Part shown: one piece after another, positions 46,837 to 55,262 of the stretch
How positions within the stretch are numbered: the first letter of the stretch is position 1
How the letters are laid out: each line of letters opens with the position of its first letter
Source: Kitasatospora mediocidica KCTC 9733
GTDB taxonomy: Bacteria; Actinomycetota; Actinomycetes; Streptomycetales; Streptomycetaceae
DNA: 64,000 bases
Direction: 5' to 3'
NCBI RefSeq assembly: GCF_000744225.1
Contig: NZ_JQLN01000004.1
Location: 1,426,001-1,490,000, forward strand
The notes under the pieces: generated by a model
The model's database searches: none
Seen by the model: only the letters and a program-made list of their open reading frames with translations
Told to the model about the DNA's origin: nothing
Program-made: the position numbers and the translations under genes

Positions 46837-48432
46837 ATGCAGCCAGCCGCAGCGCAGCCCGCCCACGCCGGATACGACGCCGTCATCGTCGGTGGTGGCC
46901 ACAACGGCCTGGTCGCCGCCGCCTACCTGGCGCGGGCCGGGCGCAGCGTGCTGCTCCTGGAACGGCTGGGCCGCACCGGCGGTGCGGCCGTCTCCACCCA
47001 GGCCTTCTCCGGCGTGCAGGCCCGGCTGTCGCGGTACTCCTACCTGGTCAGCCTGTTGCCGCGGACGATCGTCGACGAGCTGGGGCTGCGCTTCGCGGTG
47101 CGGCGGCGGCGGATCTCCTCCTACACCCCGACGGTGCGCGGCGGGTGTCCGACCGGCCTACTGGTGGACGCCGGCGACCGGGACCGCACCGCCGCGGCCT
47201 TCCGCGAACTCACCGGATCCGACCGGGAGTTCGAGGCCTGGCAGCGGTTCTACGCGATGACCGGCGCGGTGGCCGAGCGGGTCTTCCCCTCACTCACCGA
47301 GCCGCTGCCGAGCCGGTCCGAGCTGCGCCGCCGAGTGAGCGACCCGGCAGCCTGGGAGGCGCTGTTCGAACGACCGCTGGGCGAGAGCGTGGAGCAGCAC
47401 TTCGCGGACGACCTGGTCCGCGGCGTGGTGCTCACCGACGCCCTGATCGGCACCTTCACGCACGCCCACGATCCGTCGCTGCGCCAGAACCGCTGCTTCC
47501 TCTACCACGTGATCGGCGGCGGCACCGGGGACTGGGACGTCCCGATCGGCGGTATGGGGGCGCTCACCGACGCCCTCGCCGACGCCGCGCGGGCGGCCGG
47601 CGCGCGGATCCTCACCGGCTGCGAGGTGACCGCGATCGCCACCGACGGGACGACCGCCGAGGTGACCTACCGCACCGGGGACACCGAGCACCGGGTGGGC
47701 GCCCGGCAGGTGCTGTGCAACGCCGCGCCGCAGACGCTGGACCGGCTGCTCGGCACGCCCCGCGATCCGGCCGGCGCGGCCCCGCCGGAGGGCTCGCAGC
47801 TCAAGGTGAACATGCTGCTGCGGCGGCTGCCCCGGCTGCGCGACACCTCGGTGGACCCGCGCGAGGCGTTCGCCGGGACGTTCCATGTCGCCGAGTCCTA
47901 CCGCGAGTTGGAGTCCGCCTACCAGCAGGCCGCCGTCGGGCGGCTGCCCGCCGCCGCGCCGTCCGAGATCTACTGCCACTCGCTCACCGACCCCTCGATC
48001 CTGGGTCCCGAACTCGCCGCCCGCGGCTACCAGACCCTGACGCTCTTCGGACTGCACCTGCCCGCACGGCTCTTCACCGGCGACAGCGAGGCGGTCCGGG
48101 AGGCCGCCCTGCAAGCCGTCCTGGGCCCGCTGGACGCGCTGCTCGCCGAACCGCTCGCGGACTGCCTGGCACTGGACGACCAGGGGCGGCCGTGCATCGA
48201 GGCGAAGTCCCCGCTGGACCTGGAGGAGGAACTCGGCCTGCCCGGCGGGAACATCTTCCACCGGGAGCTGTCCTTCCCCTACCGCGACGACGACGCCCAG
48301 GGCCCGGCCGACCGCTGGGGCGTGGCGACCGCCCACGCCAACGTCCTGCTCTGCGGCGCGGGCGCCATCCGCGGCGGCGGCGTCAGCGGCATCCCCGGGC
48401 ACAACGCGGCGATGGCCGCGCTCGGCCGCTGA
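46837..48432 (+). CDS. Phytoene-desaturase-like FAD/NAD(P) oxidoreductase, 531 aa
   Basis: Flavoprotein of the carotenoid-desaturase/PYROXD2-like family. The N-terminal dinucleotide-binding motif is DAVIVGGGHNGLVAAAYLARAG followed by LLERLGRTGGAAV. The middle has GGMGALTDALADAARAAGARILTG, and the C-terminal FAD motif is LLCGAGAIRGGGVSGIPGHNAAM. Length fits. No carotenoid genes are nearby, so this is more likely the broadly distributed pyridine-nucleotide-oxidoreductase-domain protein than a carotenoid enzyme. It is in operon with the GNAT gene. Confidence 0.88.
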   Translation: MQPAAAQPAHAGYDAVIVGGGHNGLVAAAYLARAGRSVLLLERLGRTGGAAVSTQAFSGVQARLSRYSYLVSLLPRTIVDELGLRFAVRRRRISSYTPTVRGGCPTGLLVDAGDRDRTAAAFRELTGSDREFEAWQRFYAMTGAVAERVFPSLTEPLPSRSELRRRVSDPAAWEALFERPLGESVEQHFADDLVRGVVLTDALIGTFTHAHDPSLRQNRCFLYHVIGGGTGDWDVPIGGMGALTDALADAARAAGARILTGCEVTAIATDGTTAEVTYRTGDTEHRVGARQVLCNAAPQTLDRLLGTPRDPAGAAPPEGSQLKVNMLLRRLPRLRDTSVDPREAFAGTFHVAESYRELESAYQQAAVGRLPAAAPSEIYCHSLTDPSILGPELAARGYQTLTLFGLHLPARLFTGDSEAVREAALQAVLGPLDALLAEPLADCLALDDQGRPCIEAKSPLDLEEELGLPGGNIFHRELSFPYRDDDAQGPADRWGVATAHANVLLCGAGAIRGGGVSGIPGHNAAMAALGR

Positions 48433-48565
48433 CCGCGAAAACCTCGGTGTTTCGAGCCCTGACGTGACGGACACCACGGTTTGGGACCCGCCTGACCGCT
48501 CCCTGGGAATATGACATATCGTCTGTCCGTCTACGGATCAGCGGACAGCAGGGGGAGCAACCAGC

Positions 48566-49954
48566 ATGGCGTACACCTACACCCGCGTGACGAAGCGGGC
48601 CGCGGGGACTCTGGCGGCCCTCACCACGCTGGCCGCCCTGACGGGTTCCCAGGGACTCGTGCTGGCCCCGGTCGCGGCGAGTGCGGCCGCTCCGACGGCG
48701 CCGACCGCACCGGCCACGCCGTTCGGCGACCCCAACACGCCGACCGGTCCGTCGGTCGACGGCGGCGGCACCCTCCCGCTGCCGCAGCCGCCCACCGCGC
48801 CGATCACCCCGCCCGGGCCCGGCGCCTCCACGTTCGTCCCGACGCCCGGCGGCCCCGCGCTCCCGGCGACGGTCTTCGCCGCCTACCGCAGCGCCGAGGC
48901 CGCACTCGCCGTCAGCACCCCGGGCTGTCACCTGCCCTGGCAGCTGCTGGCCGGGATCGGCCAGGTGGAGTCGGGCCAGGCCGACGGCGGCAAGGTCGAC
49001 GCCAACGGCACCACCTACACCCCGATCCTCGGGCCCGCCCTGAACGGCAACGGCTTCGCCGCGATCCCCAACAGCGACGGCGGCGTCGACGACGGCCCCG
49101 GCGCCTGGGCCCGGGCCGTCGGACCGATGCAGTTCATCCCGTCCACCTGGGCGGTCTGGGGCGTCGACGCCAACCACGACGGCAAGGCCGACCCGAACAA
49201 CATCTTCGACGCCGCGCTGGCCGCCGGCCGCTACCTCTGCGCCGACGGCCGCGACCTGAACGACCCGGCCCAGCTCGACCGCGCGATCCTCGGCTACAAC
49301 TACTCCACCGACTACCTGAACACGGTGAAGAGCTGGATGGCGCACTTCCGGTCCGGCACCCCCGTGACGACGCCCGACAGCAGCGCGCCGGCGTTCCCGC
49401 CGGTCTCGCCGTTCGCCACGCCGTTCCCCGCCTCGACGCCGACGGACCCGACGGCCTCGCCCTCGCCGCTGAACACGCAGCCCGCGACGCCGCCCACGAC
49501 CGCGCCGACGACCGCACCCACGCCGACGGCCGCGCCGAAGCCGACGGCGAGCCCGAGCGCGCCCGCCCCGACCGGCCACCCGACGACGACGCCCACGCCC
49601 GGCCCCTCGGGCACGGCCTCCCCCACCGGAGCGCCGACCGCCTCGCCCACGCCGTCGCCGTCCGGACCGCCGACCACCTGCCCCACGGCGAGCCCGCTGC
49701 CCTCCGGCACCCCGAGCGCCGCCCCCTCGCCCTCCCCGTCCGCCACCGCGACGCCCTCGCCGAGCCCCGACCCGTCCGCGTCGGCCTCCGCCCCGGCCTC
49801 CCCGGCCCCGAGCTGCGGCGCTCCCGGCCCGTCCGCCTCGCCGTCCGGCTCCCCGTCCGCCGCCGCTTCGGCCTCGCCCTCCCCGTCCGCCGCCGCTTCG
49901 GCCTCGCCGTCCCCGTCCGCCGCTGCGGGCGCGAGCGCCCGACCCACCGCCTGA
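48566..49954 (+). CDS. Secreted lytic murein transglycosylase with long Pro/Ser/Thr tail, 462 aa
   Basis: Cell-wall hydrolase. A signal peptide (residues 1 to about 41, ending ASAAAP) is followed by a Pro-rich spacer, then the lytic transglycosylase domain at about 105-265: CHLPWQLLAGIGQVESGQ contains the catalytic Glu, and VGPMQFIPSTWAVWGVDANHDG with AAGRYLCADGRDL are MltB/SLT-type motifs. From residue 270 on the protein is a 190-residue low-complexity tail of Pro, Ser, Thr and Ala that could span the wall. The ATG is preceded by GGGGGAG. A strong terminator lies directly after the stop. Confidence 0.9.
   Translation: MAYTYTRVTKRAAGTLAALTTLAALTGSQGLVLAPVAASAAAPTAPTAPATPFGDPNTPTGPSVDGGGTLPLPQPPTAPITPPGPGASTFVPTPGGPALPATVFAAYRSAEAALAVSTPGCHLPWQLLAGIGQVESGQADGGKVDANGTTYTPILGPALNGNGFAAIPNSDGGVDDGPGAWARAVGPMQFIPSTWAVWGVDANHDGKADPNNIFDAALAAGRYLCADGRDLNDPAQLDRAILGYNYSTDYLNTVKSWMAHFRSGTPVTTPDSSAPAFPPVSPFATPFPASTPTDPTASPSPLNTQPATPPTTAPTTAPTPTAAPKPTASPSAPAPTGHPTTTPTPGPSGTASPTGAPTASPTPSPSGPPTTCPTASPLPSGTPSAAPSPSPSATATPSPSPDPSASASAPASPAPSCGAPGPSASPSGSPSAAASASPSPSAAASASPSPSAAAGASARPTA
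49851..49927 (+). repeat. 30-bp tandem repeat in the transglycosylase tail
   Basis: Two nearly identical 30-bp units (49851-49880, 49881-49910) and a partial third, encoding SPSAAASASP-type decapeptides. Likely to vary in copy number. Confidence 0.8.
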
Positions 49955-49955
49955 G

Positions 49956-49992
49956 AACCGGCGGACGGCCCGCAGCGGGCCGTCCGCCGGTT
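49956..49992 (+). terminator. Hairpin terminator after the transglycosylase gene
   Basis: 18-bp perfect inverted repeat AACCGGCGGACGGCCCGC around a single central A, immediately after the stop codon. Confidence 0.85.
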
Positions 49993-50034
49993 AAACCGCT
50001 CGCTCGATCCCTGTTGATCTTGTAGGTTCCCGGC

Positions 50035-50508
50035 GTGACCAACGAAATCAAGCTGAGCATTCGACTCGCGGACGCGACGGACGCCGCGGTGATCGCGCAG
50101 ATCCACATGGCCTCGCGGGCGGCGACGATGCCGTACCTGCCCCCGCAGAAGCGCAATCACGAGCAGGTGACCCACTGGGTCCAGAACATCCTGCTCAACG
50201 ACTGCCGCACCTGGGTCGCGGTGCGCGACGGGGAGATCCTCGGCTACGCCGCCCTTGAGGGCGACATGCTCGAAGACCTCTACCTGCGCCCGGACGTCCG
50301 CCGCCAGGGCGTCGGCACGCTGCTGCTCGACGAGGTCAAGCGGGCGAGCTCCGGCGAGCTCTCCCTCCACGTCTTCCAGCAGAACACCGAGGCGCGCGCC
50401 TTCTACGAGCGCCACGGCTTCGCCGTCCTCGACACCAACGACGGCGACCGCAACATGGAGAACCTGCCCGACATGACCCTTCGCTGGACGTCGAACACCG
50501 CACGGTGA
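50035..50508 (+). CDS. GNAT-family N-acetyltransferase, 157 aa
   Basis: Compact single-domain acetyltransferase. LEDLYLRPDVRRQGVGTLLLDEV is the acetyl-CoA-binding motif A (RRQGVG), and VFQQNTEARAFYERHGFAV is motif B. The GTG start at 50035 is the only sensible one; the transcript leader is short after the preceding terminator. Convergent with the MerR gene. Acceptor unknown; RimI-like annotation would go beyond the evidence. Confidence 0.88.
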   Translation: MTNEIKLSIRLADATDAAVIAQIHMASRAATMPYLPPQKRNHEQVTHWVQNILLNDCRTWVAVRDGEILGYAALEGDMLEDLYLRPDVRRQGVGTLLLDEVKRASSGELSLHVFQQNTEARAFYERHGFAVLDTNDGDRNMENLPDMTLRWTSNTAR

Positions 50509-50553
50509 CGTGGCACCGGCCCCGGCCCTTCCGGGCGGTCTCCGCCGGGGTGA

Positions 50554-51492
50554 CTACGCGTCGCCGTCCTTTCGCAGGGCCCGGATGAGCCAGGGGTACA
50601 CCGGGACCAGGTTCGGTACGACCTGCCAACCGTTGACGATCCACACCAGCCGCCAGTACCGGTCCACCCTGGGTGGGTGCGCCGCTTCGAACTGCTGGGC
50701 CATCCAGGCCCGGAACTCCGTGTCAGGGGTGCGCGCGAACGCCTCGGCGAAGCGGTGCACGAGGTCGTCCACGACGGGTGCGGCCCTGTCGTCGAGCGGG
50801 TCGATGCCCGACTCCCGGGCCTCGGACACCCTTTGACGGGTGAACGCCATCAGTTCCTCGCCGGCCGCGCTCTCGATGTCGGGCGTGCGCCCGGCGGCCT
50901 GGCAGCCGGCCGTCCGGCGCATCAGGGCCCGGAAGTCCTCGTCGCCGACCAGCTCGGCGAGCTCCACCCACGCGGCGACCTGCTCGCTGGACGGATCGTC
51001 GGGGAGGTCGGGAATGGCGACGCGAACCATGGCCACCGCGGCCGGACCGGCATCCGCTGCGCCGAAGGTGCCCTCGATGAACTCGTCGATCAGACGTCGG
51101 CGTTCCTCGCCGGTCAACTGCGTGAACCTGTGCATGAGCTTGGTCTCCTCAGGGCTGGACCCGCGGCCGGCCACGACTCGCAGAACACTCCGGCGCAGGC
51201 GCAGCATCCGGATCTGGACATCCAGGGCGTCGGCGTGCGCCGCGGCGACTTCCGCCACCGAGAGCTCGCGGTCGAGTACCCGCTTGACCGTGGCCAGATC
51301 CACACCCAACTCGCGCAGTGTGCAGAGCAGTTCCAGTCGATGCAGAGCGTCGGGGTCGTAGAGCCGATAACCGGCGGGACTTCGGGTGGTCGGCGCCACC
51401 ACCCCCGCATCGGAGTAGAACCGGATCGTCCTCACGGACAGGCCGGTCCGCCGGGAGAGTTCCCCGATCGAGTAGAGGGTCGTAGCGTCCAT
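50554..51492 (-). CDS. MerR-family transcriptional regulator, 312 aa
   Basis: N-terminal MerR winged helix-turn-helix: YSIGELSRRTGLSVRTIRFYSDAGVV with SPAGYRLYDPDALHRLELL. A coiled-coil dimerisation helix follows (residues about 80-125), then a C-terminal region of 190 residues resembling TipA/helical effector domains, with no metal-binding Cys cluster. The gene is divergent from the S9 peptidase. A perfect 7-bp inverted repeat lies between the apparent -35 and -10 of its own promoter, as expected for MerR autoregulation and possibly control of the peptidase. The start codon lies so close to the -10 that the transcript may be leaderless. Confidence 0.88.
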   Translation of the reverse strand: MDATTLYSIGELSRRTGLSVRTIRFYSDAGVVAPTTRSPAGYRLYDPDALHRLELLCTLRELGVDLATVKRVLDRELSVAEVAAAHADALDVQIRMLRLRRSVLRVVAGRGSSPEETKLMHRFTQLTGEERRRLIDEFIEGTFGAADAGPAAVAMVRVAIPDLPDDPSSEQVAAWVELAELVGDEDFRALMRRTAGCQAAGRTPDIESAAGEELMAFTRQRVSEARESGIDPLDDRAAPVVDDLVHRFAEAFARTPDTEFRAWMAQQFEAAHPPRVDRYWRLVWIVNGWQVVPNLVPVYPWLIRALRKDGDA

Positions 51493-51508
51493 GCCCCTAC
51501 TCTGCTGT

Positions 51509-51523
51509 CTCCAGTCACTGGAG
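51509..51523. promoter_or_regulatory. Probable MerR operator
   Basis: Perfect palindrome CTCCAGTCACTGGAG. On the minus strand TTGAGC (51524-51529) precedes it, and a weak -10 (CAGAGT) follows at the 19-bp spacing typical of MerR-activated promoters. Confidence 0.55.
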
Positions 51524-51574
51524 GCTCAAGGCAGGATGTCCGCTTGTCATATCGACGACCGAGAGGCAATCCGC

Positions 51575-53580
51575 ATGCCGCACCGCGCACCGCAGCCACC
51601 CACCGAGCCCACCGAGCCCCCGAGCCCCCCGAGCCCCCCGAGCCGACCGTCCCGCTCACCGCAGAGACGGTGGTGGACGTGGCCGCCGCCGTCGCACCGG
51701 CCATCTCGCCGGACGGCCGCCTGGTCGCCTACGCAGTGGTCGCGAACGGCGGAAAGGACGGGTACCCGGACGGCTCCCCCTACGGCTCCCTCTGGGTCAC
51801 CGCCGCCGACGCCAGCACACCCCCGCGCAGGCTCACCGACGGCACGGCGCGCGACCTCGCCCCGAAGTGGGCGGCGGACTCGGCCTCCCTCCTCTTCACC
51901 TCCGACCGCGAGGAGCGGGGCGTCGCCCAACTCCACCGGATCCTGCTGGACGGCGGCGAGGACATCGCCAAGGCCCTGACCAGTTGGCGCGGTGGCATCT
52001 GCGACCACTACCCGCTCCTCGACGGCAGCACGGTCGCCCTGCTCGCCGAGGACGAGCCCACCGCCGAGGACGAACGCCGGCAGGCCGAGGGCGACGACGC
52101 CTTGGTCTGGGGCGAGCATCTCCCCGCCACCCGGCTGCGCCTGCTCGACGTGGAGAGCGGCGTCGTCCGCACCGTGGACGGCCTCGGTGGCCGGCACGTG
52201 ATCGGGCTGGCACAGCGCCCGGACGGCGGCCCGCTGGCGGTACTGAGCTGGTCCACGCCCGAGCTCGACCCCGGCGTCATGACGGCGGAACTCCACCTGG
52301 TCGACCCGGGCACCGCAAGCGTCCACGCCCTGGGAGCAGTCGGATTCGACGCCCAGCCCCCGGTCTGGTGGAACGACGGCGGCGTCTGGCATCTGGCCCA
52401 CCTGGCCGTGACCCCTGGGCACTTGGTCGGCGCTCTCGCCGTGCTGGACACCGTCCCACCCGCGACCGGCCCGGCCGTCGGACACCGCAACCTCACGGCC
52501 CGCATGCCCGTCAGCCCGACCGAACTGGTGCAGACAGCGGGCGGTCCCCCGCTCGCCCTGTTCGCCGACGGACTGGACACCGCGCTCTACCGGCTCGACC
52601 CGCACTCGCTGCGGTTCCACCTGGTGTCCTCCGCGCCCGGCGCACTCGCCGGGCTCAGCGCGAGCCGCTCCGGGCAGGCCCTCGCTGTGCTGGCGAGCAC
52701 CGCCTACGAGCCCGGCAACGTCCACGCGGGACCCCTCGGCGGACCACTGCTCCGGCTCACCGACACCAGGCCCGAACTTCGCGGGATCCGCTGGGGCGTC
52801 CAGGAGCGCCTCAGCTACCAGGCCTCCGACGGACTCCCGTTGGACGGCCTGCTGATCCTGCCGGCCGGCCGGACGCGGGCTGACGGTCCCTTTCCGCTCG
52901 TCACCCTCGTCAACGGCGGCCCGTACTCCCGCTACGCCGACGCGTTCAGGCTCAACTCGGTCGACTGCGGCCAGTGGCTGGCGACAGCCGGGTTCGCGGT
53001 CTTCCTGCCCAACCCCCGAGGAGGCTCCGGTCACGGCCACGCGTTCGCCGGCACGGTCGCGGGCGCGGTCGGCGGCGACGAGTGGACCGACATCCACAGC
53101 GGGATCGACCTGCTGGTCGCGCAGGGAGTCGCCGCTCCCGAGCGGCTGGGAATCGGCGGGTGGAGCCACGGGGGATTCATGGCGGCCTGGGCGACAGGCC
53201 GCACGGACCGCTTCAAGGCTGCCATGATCGGCGCGGGCATCAGCGACTGGGGCATGCAGGCCGGGACCGGCGACTGGGGAACCCTCGACGGAGCGCTCGG
53301 CGGCAGCACCGGCTGGGAGGGCCCGGGACCCCACGTCCACGACCGGCACAGCCCGGCCTCCTACGCCTCCAGGATCAGCACGCCGGTACTGATCCTGCAC
53401 GGCGAGGAGGACACCAACGTCCCGCTCGGCCAGGCGATCCACCTCCATCGCGCGCTGCGCCACTTCGGGGTCGAGCACGAGTTCGTCGTCTATCCCCGGG
53501 AGGGCCACGGGATCCAGGAGCGCGCCCACGAACTCGACGTCCTGCGACGCGTCCGCGCCTGGTACGACCGCTGGCTATAG
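51575..53580 (+). CDS. S9-family serine peptidase (prolyl oligopeptidase / acylaminoacyl-peptidase-like), probable frameshift near start
   Basis: Cytosolic peptidase with an N-terminal beta-propeller (AISPDGRLVAYAVV, APKWAADSASLLFTSDRE) and a C-terminal alpha/beta hydrolase domain. The catalytic Ser is in GIGGWSHGGFMAAW, Asp in LILHGEEDTNVPL and His in YPREGHGIQE. The only good start (ATG 51575, GAGAGG upstream) is one base out of phase with the rest. It encodes MPHRAPQPPTEPTEP, and a single extra C in the five-C run at 51617-51621 would join it to EPPEPPEPTVPLTAETVVDV in the main frame. So either this is a sequencing or assembly error, or translation begins further in (for example GTG 51670). 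Main frame is intact to 53580. Confidence 0.85.
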
Positions 53581-53667
53581 GCTGGACGTCCTGCGCACCG
53601 GCGACGAGTCCCAGCCGGCCGGCCTGCCCACCGAGTTCGGACGAACGAAACGAGAGGACGTACTGCG

Positions 53668-54366
53668 GTGAACGCGGCCCCCGAGCGGATCAGCGTGCTG
53701 ATCGCCGACGACCAGCCGCTCGTGCGGCGCGGCCTGGCGATGATCCTCGCGCCCGACCCGTCGTTCGAGGTGGTGGGCGAGGCCGAGAACGGCGCGCAGG
53801 CCGTCACCCTCGCCCAGCGGCTGCGCCCCGACGTCGTCGTGATGGACATCCGGATGCCCGTCCTCGACGGCGTCGGCGCGACCGAGCAGCTGGCCGCCAC
53901 GGTGCCGGGCAGCCGGGTCCTGGCTCTCAGCACCTTCGACATGGACGAGTACGTGGTCGCCGCCCTGCGCGCGGGCGCCTACGGGTTCCTGCCCAAGGAC
54001 GTCTCCCCCGAGGAACTGACCGCGGCGATCCACACCGTCCACCTCGGCGAGGCCGCCGTCGCACCCCGCCTGCTCACCCGGCTGATCTCCACCTACGTCC
54101 GGGCCCCACAGCGCCCCACGCTCACCACCCGCCCCGCCGTCTCCCCGAGCGACCTCACTCCGCGCGAGGTCGAGGTGTGGCGCCTGATCGCCACCGGGCT
54201 CGACAACGCCGAGATCGCCGGGGAGTTGGCGATCAGCGTCTCCACCGTCAAGAACTACATCACCAGCATCTTCGGCAAACTCGGCCTGCGAGACCGCGCC
54301 CAGGCGGTCATCGCCGCCTACGAGTCCGGCCTGGTCGAACCCCGGGCGGAACAGGCGCTACCGTGA
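53668..54366 (+). CDS. NarL/FixJ-family response regulator, 232 aa
   Basis: Receiver domain at residues 8-125 with ADDQPLVRRG (acidic pair), phospho-acceptor Asp in VVMDIRMPVLDG, Thr/Ser in LALSTFD and Lys in GFLPKDVSPEE. LuxR-type helix-turn-helix at about 160-225: LTPREVEVWRLIATGLDNAE and ISVSTVKNYITSIFGKLG. GTG start with GAGAGGA upstream. No histidine kinase lies next to it, so it is an orphan regulator here. The gene is 87 nt after the peptidase and may be expressed from its own promoter. Confidence 0.92.
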   Translation: MNAAPERISVLIADDQPLVRRGLAMILAPDPSFEVVGEAENGAQAVTLAQRLRPDVVVMDIRMPVLDGVGATEQLAATVPGSRVLALSTFDMDEYVVAALRAGAYGFLPKDVSPEELTAAIHTVHLGEAAVAPRLLTRLISTYVRAPQRPTLTTRPAVSPSDLTPREVEVWRLIATGLDNAEIAGELAISVSTVKNYITSIFGKLGLRDRAQAVIAAYESGLVEPRAEQALP

Positions 54367-54415
54367 CGGACGGCCGCCGCCCCGGTGCCGCCTCATCCGG
54401 ACGCGAGCGCTGAGC

Positions 54416-54985
54416 TCACTGGCCCACCCTGCCGTCGATGCACTCGCGCAACAGGTCGGCGTGCCCACAGTGCCGGGCATACTCCTCGATCCTGTGCACC
54501 AGCAGATCCCGCACCGTGATCCCGTCCTTCCCCAGCCGCGTTCCCAGGTCCGGGTGCGCGGCCAACGCGGCGTCCGTCGCGGCCTGTTCACGCGCCAGAT
54601 CGACGTACCCGGCGTCCACCACGGCCTGGTCGGCGACAGCTCCGTCGAAGTCCGCGTCGCGCTTGCCGTACAGCTTCGGCAGCGGATCGCCGTCGCTGAT
54701 CCAGTCACGCCAGTCCCGTTCCGCCCTGGCGAGGTGCCGCACCAGGCCGAGCAGCGACATCGTCGACGGCGGAACCGACCGACGGGCCAGCGCCTCCGCG
54801 TCGAGGCCCTCGCACTTCATCAGCAGGGTCAGCCGGTAGTCCGTCAAGTACCCCTGCAGCGTCGGCAGTTCGCCGTCGGGGCTGGCTCCGTCACTGTTGC
54901 GGGGGTCGTCGTCCGGGTCTGCCCACATGTCGGGGTGGACGGTCGCTTGGGTCCATCGCGCGGGTTGATCGGTCATACCTTCCAT
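54416..54985 (-). CDS. DinB-like (DUF664) four-helix protein, 189 aa
   Basis: Member of the DinB/YfiT-like superfamily of metal-binding four-helix bundles, often thiol-dependent. Readable marks are LQGYLTDYRLTLLMKCEGLD, MSLLGLVRHLARAERDWRDW with the first metal-ligand His, and DLLVHRIEEYARHCGHADLLRE with the second His pair. The usual N-terminal motif ATVHPDMWADPDDDPRN is present. Start uncertain: ATG 54985 or ATG 54976, neither with ideal spacing to AAGGA. Function in this organism unknown. Confidence 0.82.
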   Translation of the reverse strand: MEGMTDQPARWTQATVHPDMWADPDDDPRNSDGASPDGELPTLQGYLTDYRLTLLMKCEGLDAEALARRSVPPSTMSLLGLVRHLARAERDWRDWISDGDPLPKLYGKRDADFDGAVADQAVVDAGYVDLAREQAATDAALAAHPDLGTRLGKDGITVRDLLVHRIEEYARHCGHADLLRECIDGRVGQ

Positions 54986-55262
54986 CGTCCTTCGCGAGGG
55001 CCCTGGCTCGCCAGTGGTTTTCTCGGTACTCGGAGGCGGCGCGCAGGTTCACTCGTGTCATCCGGTCGCAGGGCCGTCCACGCGCCGTGAATGCCCTGCT
55101 CATGACACCTGTCGCCATTCCTGGCCGGATCAACTCACCCTGGCCGAAATTCGTACAACTATTCGCCAGAAAGCCGATCTGATGACACGATGCACCAAGT
55201 CTTTACCAGTCCAAGACTCCACATACACCAGGCCCACGCTTGCACAGACGAATGGCTGAATC

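Noticed and set aside
48433..48565. c-di-AMP (ydaO-type) riboswitch in front of the transglycosylase gene
   Set aside because: Such elements precede some Streptomyces wall-hydrolase genes, but the 133-bp leader is too short and lacks the conserved core.
50677..51642. Extension of the S9 peptidase frame upstream to 50677
   Set aside because: That stretch is antisense to the MerR gene and has no start signal; a frameshift from ATG 51575 explains the data better.
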